From assembly GCF_001467695.1 (NCBI RefSeq), contig NZ_LNYE01000029.1, forward strand, positions 784,190 to 848,189: 64,000 nt of DNA. Reading direction: 5' to 3'. The notes under the pieces were generated by a model that saw nothing but the letters and a program-made list of their open reading frames with translations, searched no databases and was not told the DNA's origin. The position numbers were made by a program, and so were the translations under genes. Shown here piece by piece: positions 20,059 to 29,483 of this stretch. This DNA is from Legionella gratiana (lineage in GTDB: Bacteria > Pseudomonadota > Gammaproteobacteria > Legionellales > Legionellaceae). Position 1 is the first letter of the stretch; every line of letters begins with the position of its first letter.

Positions 20059-21231
20059 TTACACAACCGCCAACAAAACCGCTGTCAGATAATTTCCTTC
20101 AGGAAAAGATGCTAATGTAGGATGGCAACTTGCTGGACCATAAACCCCTAATATACGCGCTTGTTTTCCTACAGCTCCTGCTTGAATACTCACCAAAGAA
20201 CAAAACTCTTGAGATGAAAGCGCCGCGGAACAATTACAGGTCATTAATAAACTCCCTGTCTTCATATGCTTAAATACTTCGCGATGTAAATAACGATAGT
20301 AATTTTTCGCACGTTGTAAATGCTGTTGTGAAGGAACTAACTTGGGAGGATCCAAAACAATGACATCATATTCCCCTGCTTTTGTTAAATAATCACGGGA
20401 ATCAGCTTCGATAAACTCGATTTGTGTTAACTCATTTAATAATGCATTCTTTCTACCTTGAGCAATAGCCTGAGCAGAACTATCTACAGCAGTAACTTTT
20501 AGTGCACCTGCTTTAGCAGCATGTAAGGCAAAACCACCGGTATACGAATAAAGATCTAATACATTTTTACCATGAGACAACTGAGCAATACGCTGATGAT
20601 TCTCACGTTGGTCAAGAAATAAGCCTGTTTTTTGAGCTTGGGCAAATTCAACTTCATAAATTATCCCTGCTTCGAGAACGTTTGCATGATGATGTGTTTC
20701 TTGTTCACAACTTTGTTGCCATCCATCCTGACTTAAAGGTTTTTTTTGGGGCATCCAAATCAATTGATCCGTAGGAAATAATTTTTGCAGTGCCTGGCTA
20801 ATGATTTCTTTATTGAGCTCCACCCAATAAGCGGAACTCGCAATAACACATGTTTGATTAAACCGATCTATGGTTAGACCAGAAAGTCCGTCTGCTTCGC
20901 TATTAAACAATCGATAGGCAGTAGTTTCTGTATTAGGTAAATTTAAACACTCTCGTATTAACTTCGCTTGTTTTAAGCGATCAATAATTAAAGAGTTTAA
21001 ATTACTTGTATTAATAGACTCCGTAGTAAGTGCTAATACTCTAACCCGATAAAGCGAGTACTCATTGAAAACTCCCACCCCAATAAGTTCTCCATCTGCA
21101 TTATGGATATCAACTAAATGACCTGTAACTAATTTTCCATTTGTTTTTGCAATAGCTTTGGGAAATATCCATGGATGTCCGCGTAGGACAGTATTTTGTT
21201 TTGCTGCAAGCAAAGTAATTTTTGCATTCAT
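20059..21231 (-). CDS. rlmI: RlmI-like 23S rRNA (cytosine-C5)-methyltransferase
   Basis: A 390-residue protein with an N-terminal PUA RNA-binding domain (about 1-75, containing RGHPWIFPKAI), a central EEHD-like domain and a C-terminal Rossmann methyltransferase. SAM motifs are VLDLYSYTGGFALHAA (about 227-242), VTAVDSS and the IVLDPPK catalytic-type motif. TCNCSAAL supplies the Cys expected for m5C chemistry. In E. coli RlmI modifies C1962 of 23S rRNA. The ribosome site is weak. Single gene, convergent with the his operon. Confidence 0.88.
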   Translation of the reverse strand: MNAKITLLAAKQNTVLRGHPWIFPKAIAKTNGKLVTGHLVDIHNADGELIGVGVFNEYSLYRVRVLALTTESINTSNLNSLIIDRLKQAKLIRECLNLPNTETTAYRLFNSEADGLSGLTIDRFNQTCVIASSAYWVELNKEIISQALQKLFPTDQLIWMPQKKPLSQDGWQQSCEQETHHHANVLEAGIIYEVEFAQAQKTGLFLDQRENHQRIAQLSHGKNVLDLYSYTGGFALHAAKAGALKVTAVDSSAQAIAQGRKNALLNELTQIEFIEADSRDYLTKAGEYDVIVLDPPKLVPSQQHLQRAKNYYRYLHREVFKHMKTGSLLMTCNCSAALSSQEFCSLVSIQAGAVGKQARILGVYGPASCHPTLASFPEGNYLTAVLLAVV

Positions 21232-21370
21232 TTATCTATTTCCCCAAAAACAAAAATCGGCTAATCTACACAAAGACCGAAAGACCTGCAATAATCTTTA
21301 TTTCATAAATCTGAAAAGCGGAGTCTCGATCATAATAAACTAATTGAAAAATAAAAATACAAGGCCTATT

Positions 21371-21532
21371 ATGCCACAAAAAATAATACCACTATTTGAT
21401 GGAGATCATAAAAAAGGTCTTGCTCTGAATCTAAAACATAATTTTAATTTATCTATTATGGTTATTCATAGTGAATACATTCCTGCTTTAAAGAAAAATA
21501 CATCATGTTTAGCAATTAATTCATTCTGGTAA
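21371..21532 (+). CDS. small ORF immediately upstream of kup (uncertain)
   Basis: A possible 53-residue peptide whose stop is 4 bp before the kup ATG, with AAGG six bases before ATG 21371. It resembles no family I recognise and has no membrane segment. The close spacing could mean a leader peptide coupling translation into kup, or it may be chance. Confidence 0.25.
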   Translation: MPQKIIPLFDGDHKKGLALNLKHNFNLSIMVIHSEYIPALKKNTSCLAINSFW

Positions 21533-21536
21533 AAAT

Positions 21537-23414
21537 ATGGAAAAAACACCCAAATTATCCTTTGGCCTTACTCTAGGTGCTTTAGGGGTAGTATTTGGCG
21601 ATATTGGTACAAGTCCATTATATGCTTTAAAAGTGACAATGGATAATCTACCAATCACTCAATCAACAATTCTTGGGGTTTTATCCCTCATTTTTTGGTG
21701 TTTGATAATTATCATTTCGTTCAAATACTTAATCATGATTTTTCGCGCAGATAACGATGGAGAAGGCGGAATTCTTGCTCTTTTAGCGCTAATGAAACAT
21801 AAAAGTACTAAATATGTACCTTTATTTTATATCGTAGCCATTTTCGGAGCAGGTTTACTCTTAGGCGACGGCATGCTTACCCCTGCTATATCCGTGATCA
21901 GTGCTGTTGAAGGCCTTAGCACGCTTTCACCCGCATTTGAACCTTATATACTTCCTATTGCTGTAGTGATTCTGATATTCATTTTCATGTTGCAATCAAG
22001 AGGAACTGGGCGGATAGGAAATCTCTTTGGCCCCTTGATATTTATATGGTTCCTTACTCTAGCCATACTTGGTGTTGTACAAATTGCTAAAGCGCCCATG
22101 GTTCTTACTGCAATAAATCCTTATTATGCCTTTTCCTTAATACAAAACACTGGATATAAAGGCTATTTATTATTAGGAGGTATTTTCCTGGTTGTTACTG
22201 GAGGAGAAGCACTTTATGCTGATATTGGACATTTTGGCAAAAAACCAATTCGTATGAGCTGGTTTACTGTGGTCCTTCCTTCCCTAGTTTTAAACTATTT
22301 TGGACAAGGAGCTAACTTACTGTTACACCCCAAAGCCATTGACAACCCTTTTTATATGATTGCACCTAATTGGTTTTATATTCCTTTAATTATTCTTGCT
22401 ACTATTGCAACCATAATTGCATCACAAGCAGTGATTTCCGCAACCTTTTCTTTAACAAAACAAGCGGTTTTACTGAGCCTATGTCCACGCATCCCTATAG
22501 TACAAACATCCAAAGATTATTCGGGTCAAATTTATGTACCCCAAATTAACATCATCTTGTTTATTGGAACCTTAACATTTTGCTTTACGTTTAAAACATC
22601 AGATAATCTTGCCCACGCTTATGGGATTGCAGTAAATACATACATGCTCTTAATTGATGCTATGGTTGCCTATGCTGCTCTATCCATTTGGAAGTGGTCA
22701 AAATTTAAAGTTGCGTTGATATTTGGATTGTTTTTAAGTATCGATTTCGCATTTCTGGGTTCAAATGCTCACAAATTTCTCACTGGCGGTTGGGTTCCAG
22801 TGACATTTGCTTTGCTTATAGCGACCATTATGTATACTTGGAAATTTGGCTTGGAGTATCTACAACAAAATTATTATATGAATAAAGATGATATTTCTAA
22901 AATTATCAAGCAACTCGAATATAAAAGTTTAAATCAACTTACTGATTTAACAGCAATTTTTATAACTGATGTTTACGATAAAAGTGGCGGAAGCTTTCTC
23001 CATTTCTTAAAACTATGCCGAGCAGTTCCTAATCGAGTACTTATTCTTAATTATATTGTAGATAATATTCCTTATGTACATTACAGCCAACGTTATGAAA
23101 TCACTTGCTTACACGAAAAAGTATTTAACTTAACTTTGCATTACGGATTTATGGAGACAATTTCCATACCCAGAGCATTGGAAAGAGCTTCGAGCAAAAA
23201 TCTTTTTCCCTTTAAATTAAATATTGACCGAGCTACATATATGGTGGAAATTCCCAATATTTCAGCATCTAAGACAAAAAAATCATTGACTTTTTTCTGG
23301 CAGGAAAAATTATTTGCTTTTTTAATACGCAATTACTCAACTAATTTGAACATAGATTTTTATAAATTACCGTACAATAGAACTATGGCTATTGGTACTT
23401 ATTATATTATGTAA
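21537..23414 (+). CDS. kup: potassium uptake protein Kup (KUP/HAK/KT family), copy 1
   Basis: A 625-residue inner-membrane K+/H+ symporter. Family motifs are GVVFGDIGTSPLYALK near residues 18-33, DNDGEGGILALLALM, GDGMLTPAISVISAVEGL, and GGEALYADIGHFGKKPI. About 12 transmembrane segments occupy residues 13-450, followed by a hydrophilic cytosolic tail. The ribosome site is weak. rdgC follows 15 bp downstream and may be cotranscribed. A second kup (40971-42854) is only about half-similar in visible sequence, so the pair is not a recent duplication. Confidence 0.95.
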   Translation: MEKTPKLSFGLTLGALGVVFGDIGTSPLYALKVTMDNLPITQSTILGVLSLIFWCLIIIISFKYLIMIFRADNDGEGGILALLALMKHKSTKYVPLFYIVAIFGAGLLLGDGMLTPAISVISAVEGLSTLSPAFEPYILPIAVVILIFIFMLQSRGTGRIGNLFGPLIFIWFLTLAILGVVQIAKAPMVLTAINPYYAFSLIQNTGYKGYLLLGGIFLVVTGGEALYADIGHFGKKPIRMSWFTVVLPSLVLNYFGQGANLLLHPKAIDNPFYMIAPNWFYIPLIILATIATIIASQAVISATFSLTKQAVLLSLCPRIPIVQTSKDYSGQIYVPQINIILFIGTLTFCFTFKTSDNLAHAYGIAVNTYMLLIDAMVAYAALSIWKWSKFKVALIFGLFLSIDFAFLGSNAHKFLTGGWVPVTFALLIATIMYTWKFGLEYLQQNYYMNKDDISKIIKQLEYKSLNQLTDLTAIFITDVYDKSGGSFLHFLKLCRAVPNRVLILNYIVDNIPYVHYSQRYEITCLHEKVFNLTLHYGFMETISIPRALERASSKNLFPFKLNIDRATYMVEIPNISASKTKKSLTFFWQEKLFAFLIRNYSTNLNIDFYKLPYNRTMAIGTYYIM

Positions 23415-23429
23415 TTCAGGAGTTTTTAT

Positions 23430-24347
23430 ATGTGGTTTAACAACGCTCTTATCTATCAATATGAACTGGATGACACTTGTGATCTCACTGCTTCTTTGAC
23501 TGAAAACAGTCTAAAGCCTTGCCCTCCTCATGCACGATTTGTTTATGGTTGGCTCCCTACTTTTGGGGATGAAATGATTCAGGAGGTTGCTGCTAGTTCC
23601 CTAATTTGTTTAGGTAAAGAAGAACGCCTACTTCCTCGTGGTGTCATTAATAAAATGCTTGCTGAGAAAATACAACGGCTCGAAGTACAACAAGGACGCA
23701 TGGTAAAACGAGCTGAAAAAGCGCAAATGGCAGAAGATATTGAGTTTGAACTGTTGCCAAAATCATTTTGTATCCAAAAAAAGCTTCTTGCTATTCTGGA
23801 CAGTGCCAGTAAAAGAATCATTATTAATACTTCCAGTTCAAATCAAGCATCGCAACTCACTTCATTCCTACGTAAATCAGTGGCAGATATCTCTATTGAA
23901 CCTCTTGCCCATACAGAAAATCTTGCTTTACGATTTGCAGAATGGATTTATTCTCCAGAAACACTTCCTCAACATTTTCAATTAGCCTCAGATTGTTTAC
24001 TCTTCTCTCTTGATGATGAAAAAAAGCGTGTGCATTGTAAAGGCTATGAGTTACCCGCCGAAGAAATCGTGACTCTCCTCTCGCAAGGCATGGCTACTGC
24101 GGAAATCTCCTTAATCTGGAAAGAACGAATCCAGTTGACCTTGACACATGACTTTACCTTTAAAAAGCTGAAAAGCCTTGATTACCTCATCGATGATTTT
24201 AATGAAATCAAACAACTCGATGAAGAATATCAACAACGTGATGCGGCACTTGCTTTGCTATCTGGAGAGCTTCGAGAGTTAATTAATGATCTTTTAGCAG
24301 CACTGATAGTAAAAGAAACAGAGTCTGTTGTATTAGAAACCGCATAA
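23430..24347 (+). CDS. rdgC: recombination-associated protein RdgC
   Basis: A 305-residue nucleoid-associated protein. The family start MWFNNALIYQYELDD, FVYGWLPTFGDE, the KEERLLPRGVINKML block and LTHDFTFKKLKSLDYLIDDF near the C-terminus all match RdgC, whose E. coli form has 303 residues. RdgC forms a ring dimer around duplex DNA and restrains RecA filament function. CAGGAG precedes ATG 23430. Its position 15 bp after kup is unusual functionally and is likely only shared transcription. Confidence 0.93.
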   Translation: MWFNNALIYQYELDDTCDLTASLTENSLKPCPPHARFVYGWLPTFGDEMIQEVAASSLICLGKEERLLPRGVINKMLAEKIQRLEVQQGRMVKRAEKAQMAEDIEFELLPKSFCIQKKLLAILDSASKRIIINTSSSNQASQLTSFLRKSVADISIEPLAHTENLALRFAEWIYSPETLPQHFQLASDCLLFSLDDEKKRVHCKGYELPAEEIVTLLSQGMATAEISLIWKERIQLTLTHDFTFKKLKSLDYLIDDFNEIKQLDEEYQQRDAALALLSGELRELINDLLAALIVKETESVVLETA

Positions 24348-24552
24348 GCACTCTAAAAAGCGTCCCAAAAGAGTTTACGGTGGCCCAAAATAACTGCCCT
24401 CTTGGCTAGAGTTCATCGTATTAATCTTCACGCTTCTGAATAATGCTTTCTTACAATGACGTTGGTGGAAGATTTAGCCTGCCAACTCTATGAATAAAGG
24501 TAATATTATGGGATAATTATTAGCCAATTTTAACAAAATTAGTCTACCCATT

Positions 24553-25044
24553 ATGAAAATAAAAGCAATTTCTTTAATGATCTTTACTTTTTTTCCTGTC
24601 GCTTTATTCGCTAATACTGCGACTTGTCCCTTATCAAATGGAATCAATGTACACACCACACAGCGAATCTTAAATATTTGCCAACACGGCACTGTAATTA
24701 AGACTTTTAAAGTAGCTCTCGGAAACAAAGGTGTCGGTAAAAAGAAATCGGGTGATAATAAAACTCCAGTTGGTCTATATAGATTAGCTCATCCAAGAAA
24801 ATCCAATCAATTTAAAGTATTTATTCCAATTCTCTATCCGACTACAAAGCAATTAGCCGCAGGATATACAGGTAGAGATGTAGGGATCCATGGGCCAACT
24901 CAATCATCATCTAGTCGATTTGGTTGGTTAAGCAACTTACCCTACTCAACGCGTGGATGCATTGCTGTTGGCAAAAATAACTATATCGAGTATGTAGCTA
25001 ATTGGGTAAAAGCCAATCCTGGAGCTAAGGTTTTAATTATTTAA
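24553..25044 (+). CDS. exported L,D-transpeptidase (YkuD domain)
   Basis: A 163-residue protein with a signal peptide (about 1-20, cleavage likely after ALFA). The YkuD domain runs to the C-terminus: GDNKTPVGLYRL, DVGIHGP and the catalytic STRGCIAV, where Cys attacks the diaminopimelate stem peptide. It makes 3-3 peptidoglycan cross-links or attaches proteins to peptidoglycan in the periplasm. No peptidoglycan-binding repeat is present, so it is a minimal member. Start by position of the signal peptide; ribosome site weak. Confidence 0.88.
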   Translation: MKIKAISLMIFTFFPVALFANTATCPLSNGINVHTTQRILNICQHGTVIKTFKVALGNKGVGKKKSGDNKTPVGLYRLAHPRKSNQFKVFIPILYPTTKQLAAGYTGRDVGIHGPTQSSSSRFGWLSNLPYSTRGCIAVGKNNYIEYVANWVKANPGAKVLII

Positions 25045-25091
25045 TTTATATGATTTGTAGAGGACATTGCATCGCAATATTTTTTCGTCGT

Positions 25092-25577
25092 TCAACTTTT
25101 AGGATTTGAGCTCTGGTTCATTTTCTGCCAAAGCTTATACACCTCAATACCCTCGGGATCGGCGTGATGCTCCATAGGCATGTTACGTTCTTGCCATGAT
25201 TTAGCAAACTCCCCATAGAAATTATCTAGGGTAAAATATTTGCGATGATCCTCGTAATATTTTTTGTATTCATCTCTTGTAGTAATAAAGGTCACTTTCA
25301 ATGGGCTACAATAATACATTGCCGCCAAACACATTGGGCAAGGATGAGCTAAAATAAAAAACTCACAATCTATTAAGTGTTCTGTCTTTAGCTTAGCAGT
25401 TGCTGTGCGTATTGCTACAATTTCCGCATGCGCAGTTGGATCCTTAGTTTGTGCAACCTGATTGGTGCCTTCGGCAACGATTACATTGTTTTTGGTAATA
25501 ATACAAGCGAAGGGACGACCTCCTTGTTTTACATTCTCTGTTGCCAATTGAATTGTCCGTTTGATGAAATTAGTCAT
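25092..25577 (-). CDS. nucleoside/guanine deaminase (CDA family)
   Basis: A 161-residue zinc deaminase. The zinc site is TAHAEIVAIR (His and catalytic Glu) plus HPCPMCLAAMYY (two Cys). Sequence order and the C-terminal extension resemble bacterial guanine deaminase GuaD more than tRNA adenosine deaminase, so hydrolysis of guanine to xanthine is the likeliest activity, with other purine or pterin substrates possible. AAGGA precedes ATG 25577. Its first 24 codons and about 30 bp of leader are duplicated at 45924-46028, far away on the other strand. Confidence 0.85.
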   Translation of the reverse strand: MTNFIKRTIQLATENVKQGGRPFACIITKNNVIVAEGTNQVAQTKDPTAHAEIVAIRTATAKLKTEHLIDCEFFILAHPCPMCLAAMYYCSPLKVTFITTRDEYKKYYEDHRKYFTLDNFYGEFAKSWQERNMPMEHHADPEGIEVYKLWQKMNQSSNPKS

Positions 25578-25773
25578 GATTTTCCTTAGGTATTTTTATC
25601 CTAATTATAGCGCGTAATCGAGTTGCAACACTTTGGATATAGTCCTACAACACTTTTGTTTCAGGATTTTAACCTCCGCATTGAATCAGAAGAAACGATG
25701 GTCCATTGAGTCATATGTGGAAACAGCAATCGTTTTTATGATGATGTACACTTTTGGCCTCGATTATTTCTCA

Positions 25774-26328
25774 TTATATTTTCAACACGTTAACCGCAAG
25801 AACACCGAGAATTAGCGCCCCAATAACGTTAAATATCACTGATAAATGTTCAGGTATTTTTCTCGCTATCCCCATACCCACTATCGTTGAGAAAAAAGCC
25901 CAACCTCCAATTGAAACCAAGTAAGGAACTAAGGGTTTATTGGAAACGCCTAAACTAACTCCAATAGCTAAAGCATCTAAGCTCGTCGCAATCGCAACGA
26001 TAATTAGTTTGGTAAACCTATGAAATTCTACAGATTGAACACTATTATTGCTGTTTCTCCAATCTTTAAATCCTTCATAAAGCATATGGATTGCAACAAT
26101 AAACAATAATGAAAAAGCAATCCAGTGAGCAATGGAGCTAAACTGTGAAATAATTGCTTCACCAGCCACAGCTCCTATTAAGGTAGCAATTAACTCCGCT
26201 CCGCCCGATGCAAAGGCAAATTTTAAGGAATCACCAAATCGATGAGGCCTAAGCCCCATCGCTATCGCTGCTGAAAAGGAATCAGCACTTAAAACTATTC
26301 CTAATAGTATTGGTTCAATAATACTCAT
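25774..26328 (-). CDS. mntP: MntP family manganese efflux protein
   Basis: A 184-residue inner-membrane protein with six hydrophobic segments. Repeated halves contain the acidic motifs LSADSFSAAIAMGL and ATSLDALAIGVSLG, both diagnostic for MntP, which exports Mn2+ and limits manganese toxicity. The frame is open from 26376, but ATG 26328 with GGA six bases upstream fits the family start. It is divergent from the chitinase gene. I looked for and could not recognise a manganese riboswitch in the 180-bp leader. Confidence 0.9.
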   Translation of the reverse strand: MSIIEPILLGIVLSADSFSAAIAMGLRPHRFGDSLKFAFASGGAELIATLIGAVAGEAIISQFSSIAHWIAFSLLFIVAIHMLYEGFKDWRNSNNSVQSVEFHRFTKLIIVAIATSLDALAIGVSLGVSNKPLVPYLVSIGGWAFFSTIVGMGIARKIPEHLSVIFNVIGALILGVLAVNVLKI

Positions 26329-26507
26329 GTTTTTCCGATCTACTAAACGTTTTATAACATTTATTTTTGTACTCACATTATATACAACCTTGGCATGAGG
26401 TCGTTAGAAACCAAGGCTTTTTTCGAATAAACGTTCAGAAAACAAGCTATAGTGATATACATGCAATAAAGAAGTTGTCCAAATGCCTATCACCTAAGGA
26501 ATTAGTT

Positions 26508-27674
26508 ATGAACACGTTAATTATTAAAGCATTACCCATTGTTTTGTTGAGTTTTACCTTGTCCGTATCGTTTATACCTACAAATGCGTCCGCTCAAAAT
26601 GCTCATGTTGCCACAAAAAACGCACAGGAAAAAGAAATACAGCGAGCCACAAAATTTGTTGAACGACTATCAACTCAAACAATGGTTCCACTAAAATACA
26701 CTATGGTCGGATATTTAGAATCTTGGGGAACGATAAGCATCGAAGAGGCAATCGCTAATAACTATAACGTAATTGTCATTGCATTTGGTACTATTGATGG
26801 CGATAAAGTAGGCATGAATCTAAACTGTGGTCCAACTATACCTGATGGTTGTTTTTTGCCTTCTGTGCAATGGTGGCCTGAACCACCTGAGTGGATAACG
26901 AACTTTACAAATAGTGTCTCATTTGCTCACAGCAAAGGTGCCAAAGTCTTACTTTCTTTTGGTGGTGCTAACAACACCTTTAAACCGGGAATAACTAATA
27001 GTGCAAGCCTCGCACAGAGCATAGTACATTATTTAGAAAGTCTTAATTTAGATGGCATAGATTTTGACTTAGAACATATCTCAACAGCTGATTTTCCTGG
27101 AAACGCTACAGATCGACAACAATATTTATCTGCTTTAATAAAGCAAATAAAACTTCTTAATAACAAACTAATAATAACTAGTGCACCTCAAATAAACCCA
27201 GTACAAGGTTCCTCTGGAACAGAAATACAATTTGTTAACACTGGATCTGAAACTGTATATAACGACGCAATAAGTAATAATCTCTTCGATTATATATTTG
27301 CACAAGCATATAACACTCCAGGTTTTACGGTTGACAACCAATGTGTTGTTCAATGGCAAAACGTAGGTGATGAAACATACCCTGCGTTTATTAGTAAAAT
27401 TGCTCCATGTTTAGAAAAATTATTGCCTAAAGGTTCGAAAACAAAAATCATGGTAGGAGAGCCTGCTAATTCGAGTGAAAGCGCAGGACGTGGTGCATTA
27501 GAACATGGAACATACAATGACATAGCAAATGAATATAAAAACATTAAGGGATTACCGTCATTTGGTGGTGCGATGACTTGGAGCATCAATGAAGATAGCA
27601 AAACTTACGATAATAAAGGTCCTAGAACACCCTATGCATTTTCTAGCGCTTTATTGCCAATATTATCAAATTAA
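26508..27674 (+). CDS. secreted GH18 chitinase-like glycosidase
   Basis: A 388-residue protein with a signal peptide (about 1-29, ending TNASAQ). The glycoside hydrolase 18 barrel shows the strand-3 SFGG motif (VLLSFGGANN) and the catalytic strand-4 LDGIDFDLEH, with Glu as acid and both Asp of DxxDxDxE present. It should cleave chitin or related beta-1,4-GlcNAc polymers outside the cytosol, probably through type II secretion. AAGGA at 26496-26500 identifies ATG 26508 as the start although the frame opens at 26367. No chitin-binding module is attached, so it is a catalytic-only enzyme. Confidence 0.9.
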   Translation: MNTLIIKALPIVLLSFTLSVSFIPTNASAQNAHVATKNAQEKEIQRATKFVERLSTQTMVPLKYTMVGYLESWGTISIEEAIANNYNVIVIAFGTIDGDKVGMNLNCGPTIPDGCFLPSVQWWPEPPEWITNFTNSVSFAHSKGAKVLLSFGGANNTFKPGITNSASLAQSIVHYLESLNLDGIDFDLEHISTADFPGNATDRQQYLSALIKQIKLLNNKLIITSAPQINPVQGSSGTEIQFVNTGSETVYNDAISNNLFDYIFAQAYNTPGFTVDNQCVVQWQNVGDETYPAFISKIAPCLEKLLPKGSKTKIMVGEPANSSESAGRGALEHGTYNDIANEYKNIKGLPSFGGAMTWSINEDSKTYDNKGPRTPYAFSSALLPILSN

Positions 27675-27740
27675 CAAATTTGGGTTATTTTGCCTCAATA
27701 CAAAGTCACAGATAACACTGAAAACCTTATGAGATGAGTC

Positions 27741-28808
27741 ATGCTAGAAAATTTGTTACTAAATATAGGCAACCTCTCACAATGTGGTCGGCATTGGGGA
27801 AAAGAGGTAGATTTAAGTCAAATAACCCACTTTTCTGGAAAATTTGATTCATTGGAAACAAGCATAAATGGAGTCCTTGGACTCAATGGCAATGAACCTG
27901 GCCAAGGACCTTTTTGTATCTTACATAATATTGAAAATAGTCCGATTGATATGATTTGGACTACAGGACTTACTGGTTGCATGGGATTAGCCATTACTGG
28001 CAGAGATAGTTTGGGTCAATTAAATGTTTTCTTTAGCCATGCTCGACATTATGATAAAGCCGACGCAGCTCATGATGAAGAAAATCCCATTTATTGGGCA
28101 CGTCGTTTTATTCAACAACACCAGGATGTACGTATATTTTGGGGAAGTGATTTTTTCTTTGGTACTCGCTATATGTATGAAGGGACACATCATCGCCAAC
28201 AAGCACAAATAAAACTAAGCAATGCGTTAGGGTGCTGGGTTCGTTTAAATGATTCTGTTATATCCAAAGAGTTGGTGTTCTTACCTAAATTAGGTCTTTT
28301 AAAACCAGGAAGACCTTCTGAAGTTTATGTTCAATTAGAAAAAGAAAAAGACTTGCAGCACAAAATCGCGTTTTCTCAAAGTAAATGTTTGCGACAATTT
28401 GAATTTGATAGAGCGCTTAAAGAAAATATTGATCAACAATTACAGCGCGCAAAAAAAGCTCGGAATAAATCAATTAGATTTTATTTTCAAGATCAATTTC
28501 GTGACACTCAAATTGCTGTTTTGCAACTTTTATCAGACGCTTATCATGTGGGTAATTTTGACATTATTCAATACCTTGCTGTTTTTGCTCGAAAAAAAGA
28601 ATCACCGTTTTCTGGCCCGAAAACTGGCATTAGCTCAAATACTGCAAAGCTCATACTCGCAGCATTTGAAGATTCACTTGAAAAAATTAGAAATATGAAT
28701 CAAAACGGATGTGGTTTAGCAGAAAATGGTTTTCAAATAAGTTATAAGCAATTTCTAAAACTCACTAATACAATGGATTCTAGTGAATTTATTTCGTATA
28801 AGGGCTGA
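27741..28808 (+). CDS. uncharacterised protein with CheD/CNF-like Cys-His motif, effector candidate
   Basis: A 355-residue soluble protein that I cannot assign to a family with certainty. Residues 71-105 read as a strand, the motif TTGLTGC (Cys80), a hydrophobic strand, and FFSHARHYD (His100 or His103). This L-[ST]-G-C then His about 12-20 residues on is the catalytic signature of glutamine deamidases of the CNF1/BLF1/CheD fold. A following YWARRF resembles a BLF1 segment. The C-terminal half is helical and charged (about 215-255), with no known domain. No signal peptide. GAGATGAG precedes the ATG. It lies 66 bp past the chitinase gene. A translocated host-protein deamidase is a hypothesis. 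Confidence 0.6.
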   Translation: MLENLLLNIGNLSQCGRHWGKEVDLSQITHFSGKFDSLETSINGVLGLNGNEPGQGPFCILHNIENSPIDMIWTTGLTGCMGLAITGRDSLGQLNVFFSHARHYDKADAAHDEENPIYWARRFIQQHQDVRIFWGSDFFFGTRYMYEGTHHRQQAQIKLSNALGCWVRLNDSVISKELVFLPKLGLLKPGRPSEVYVQLEKEKDLQHKIAFSQSKCLRQFEFDRALKENIDQQLQRAKKARNKSIRFYFQDQFRDTQIAVLQLLSDAYHVGNFDIIQYLAVFARKKESPFSGPKTGISSNTAKLILAAFEDSLEKIRNMNQNGCGLAENGFQISYKQFLKLTNTMDSSEFISYKG

Positions 28809-28980
28809 AAAACCAGCTAAAGAGTATTCATAAACTAAAATTTTCTTGAATGGAAAAAAATCAGTTTTTGCAAGCAAACAGACTAGGTGCACATCTTAGA
28901 GACGATTTTTAGATGTTATTGATTAAATTTAATAGCCAAACAAGCTATAATCTATATCAATAAAATGTTTGGAGTGGATT

Positions 28981-29358
28981 ATGAACTATCAGTACCATCA
29001 TGTTGGGATACCTGTCAAAGAACCTCGGCCTGATGAGCGTTATAGTTCGGTGATGGATATGTATACATCTGGTGGAGAGTTACCTGGAAGAATTCAATAT
29101 CATCGATTTGGTCCAAATTGTCCATTACACCCGCTCATTCAAACAATTCCTCATATTGCCTATAAAGTGGAAAACCTAAGCGAGGCAGTTAAAGGTAAAA
29201 ATGTCTTATTAGAGCCCTATTTTCCGATGAAAAATTTTAAGGTTGCTGTAATCGAAGAAAATGGAGCAGTGATCGAGTTTATAGAAACAAGTTTATCTGA
29301 AGACGAAATATGGAATACCTCCAAACATCAAGAGTCAATTCTATACCCTGATCTTTAG
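28981..29358 (+). CDS. VOC (glyoxalase/dioxygenase fold) family protein
   Basis: A 125-residue protein. The start YHHVGIPV and the later PHIAYKVENLSEAV with a closing VIEENGAVIEFIE are the paired beta-alpha-beta-beta-beta modules of the vicinal-oxygen-chelate superfamily. His near residue 6 and Glu near the C-terminal strand are placed like metal ligands. The substrate cannot be told. ATG 28981 has GGAG nine bases upstream. It stands alone. Confidence 0.75.
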   Translation: MNYQYHHVGIPVKEPRPDERYSSVMDMYTSGGELPGRIQYHRFGPNCPLHPLIQTIPHIAYKVENLSEAVKGKNVLLEPYFPMKNFKVAVIEENGAVIEFIETSLSEDEIWNTSKHQESILYPDL

Positions 29359-29400
29359 GTCATTTGTTTTAGCTGTCCTGTCATTACTTAACGTTTTTTT

Positions 29401-29431
29401 CGCGAAAGCGGCAATCCATTTCGCTTTTCGC
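29401..29431. repeat. GCGAAAGCG palindromic repeat, unit a
   Basis: GCGAAAGCG (29402-29410) and CGCTTTTCGC (29422-29431) form a hairpin around GCAATCCATTT. The core resembles the units at 29981-30001, 45179-45207 and 63726-63754. It lies between the VOC gene and the convergent small exported protein and may terminate one of them. Confidence 0.55.
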
Positions 29432-29483
29432 AAGGACGAGAACAAATTTTTTTAAGTCAATCAATCCACTAAACACACATTTA

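Noticed and set aside
26329..26507. yybP-ykoY manganese riboswitch before mntP
   Set aside because: The known conserved loop sequences were not recognised in the leader, and the gap is shared with the divergent chitinase gene.
28399..28698. Alternative + frame within the 355-residue unknown gene
   Set aside because: Shadow frame with no ribosome site; the long frame has better composition and motif content.
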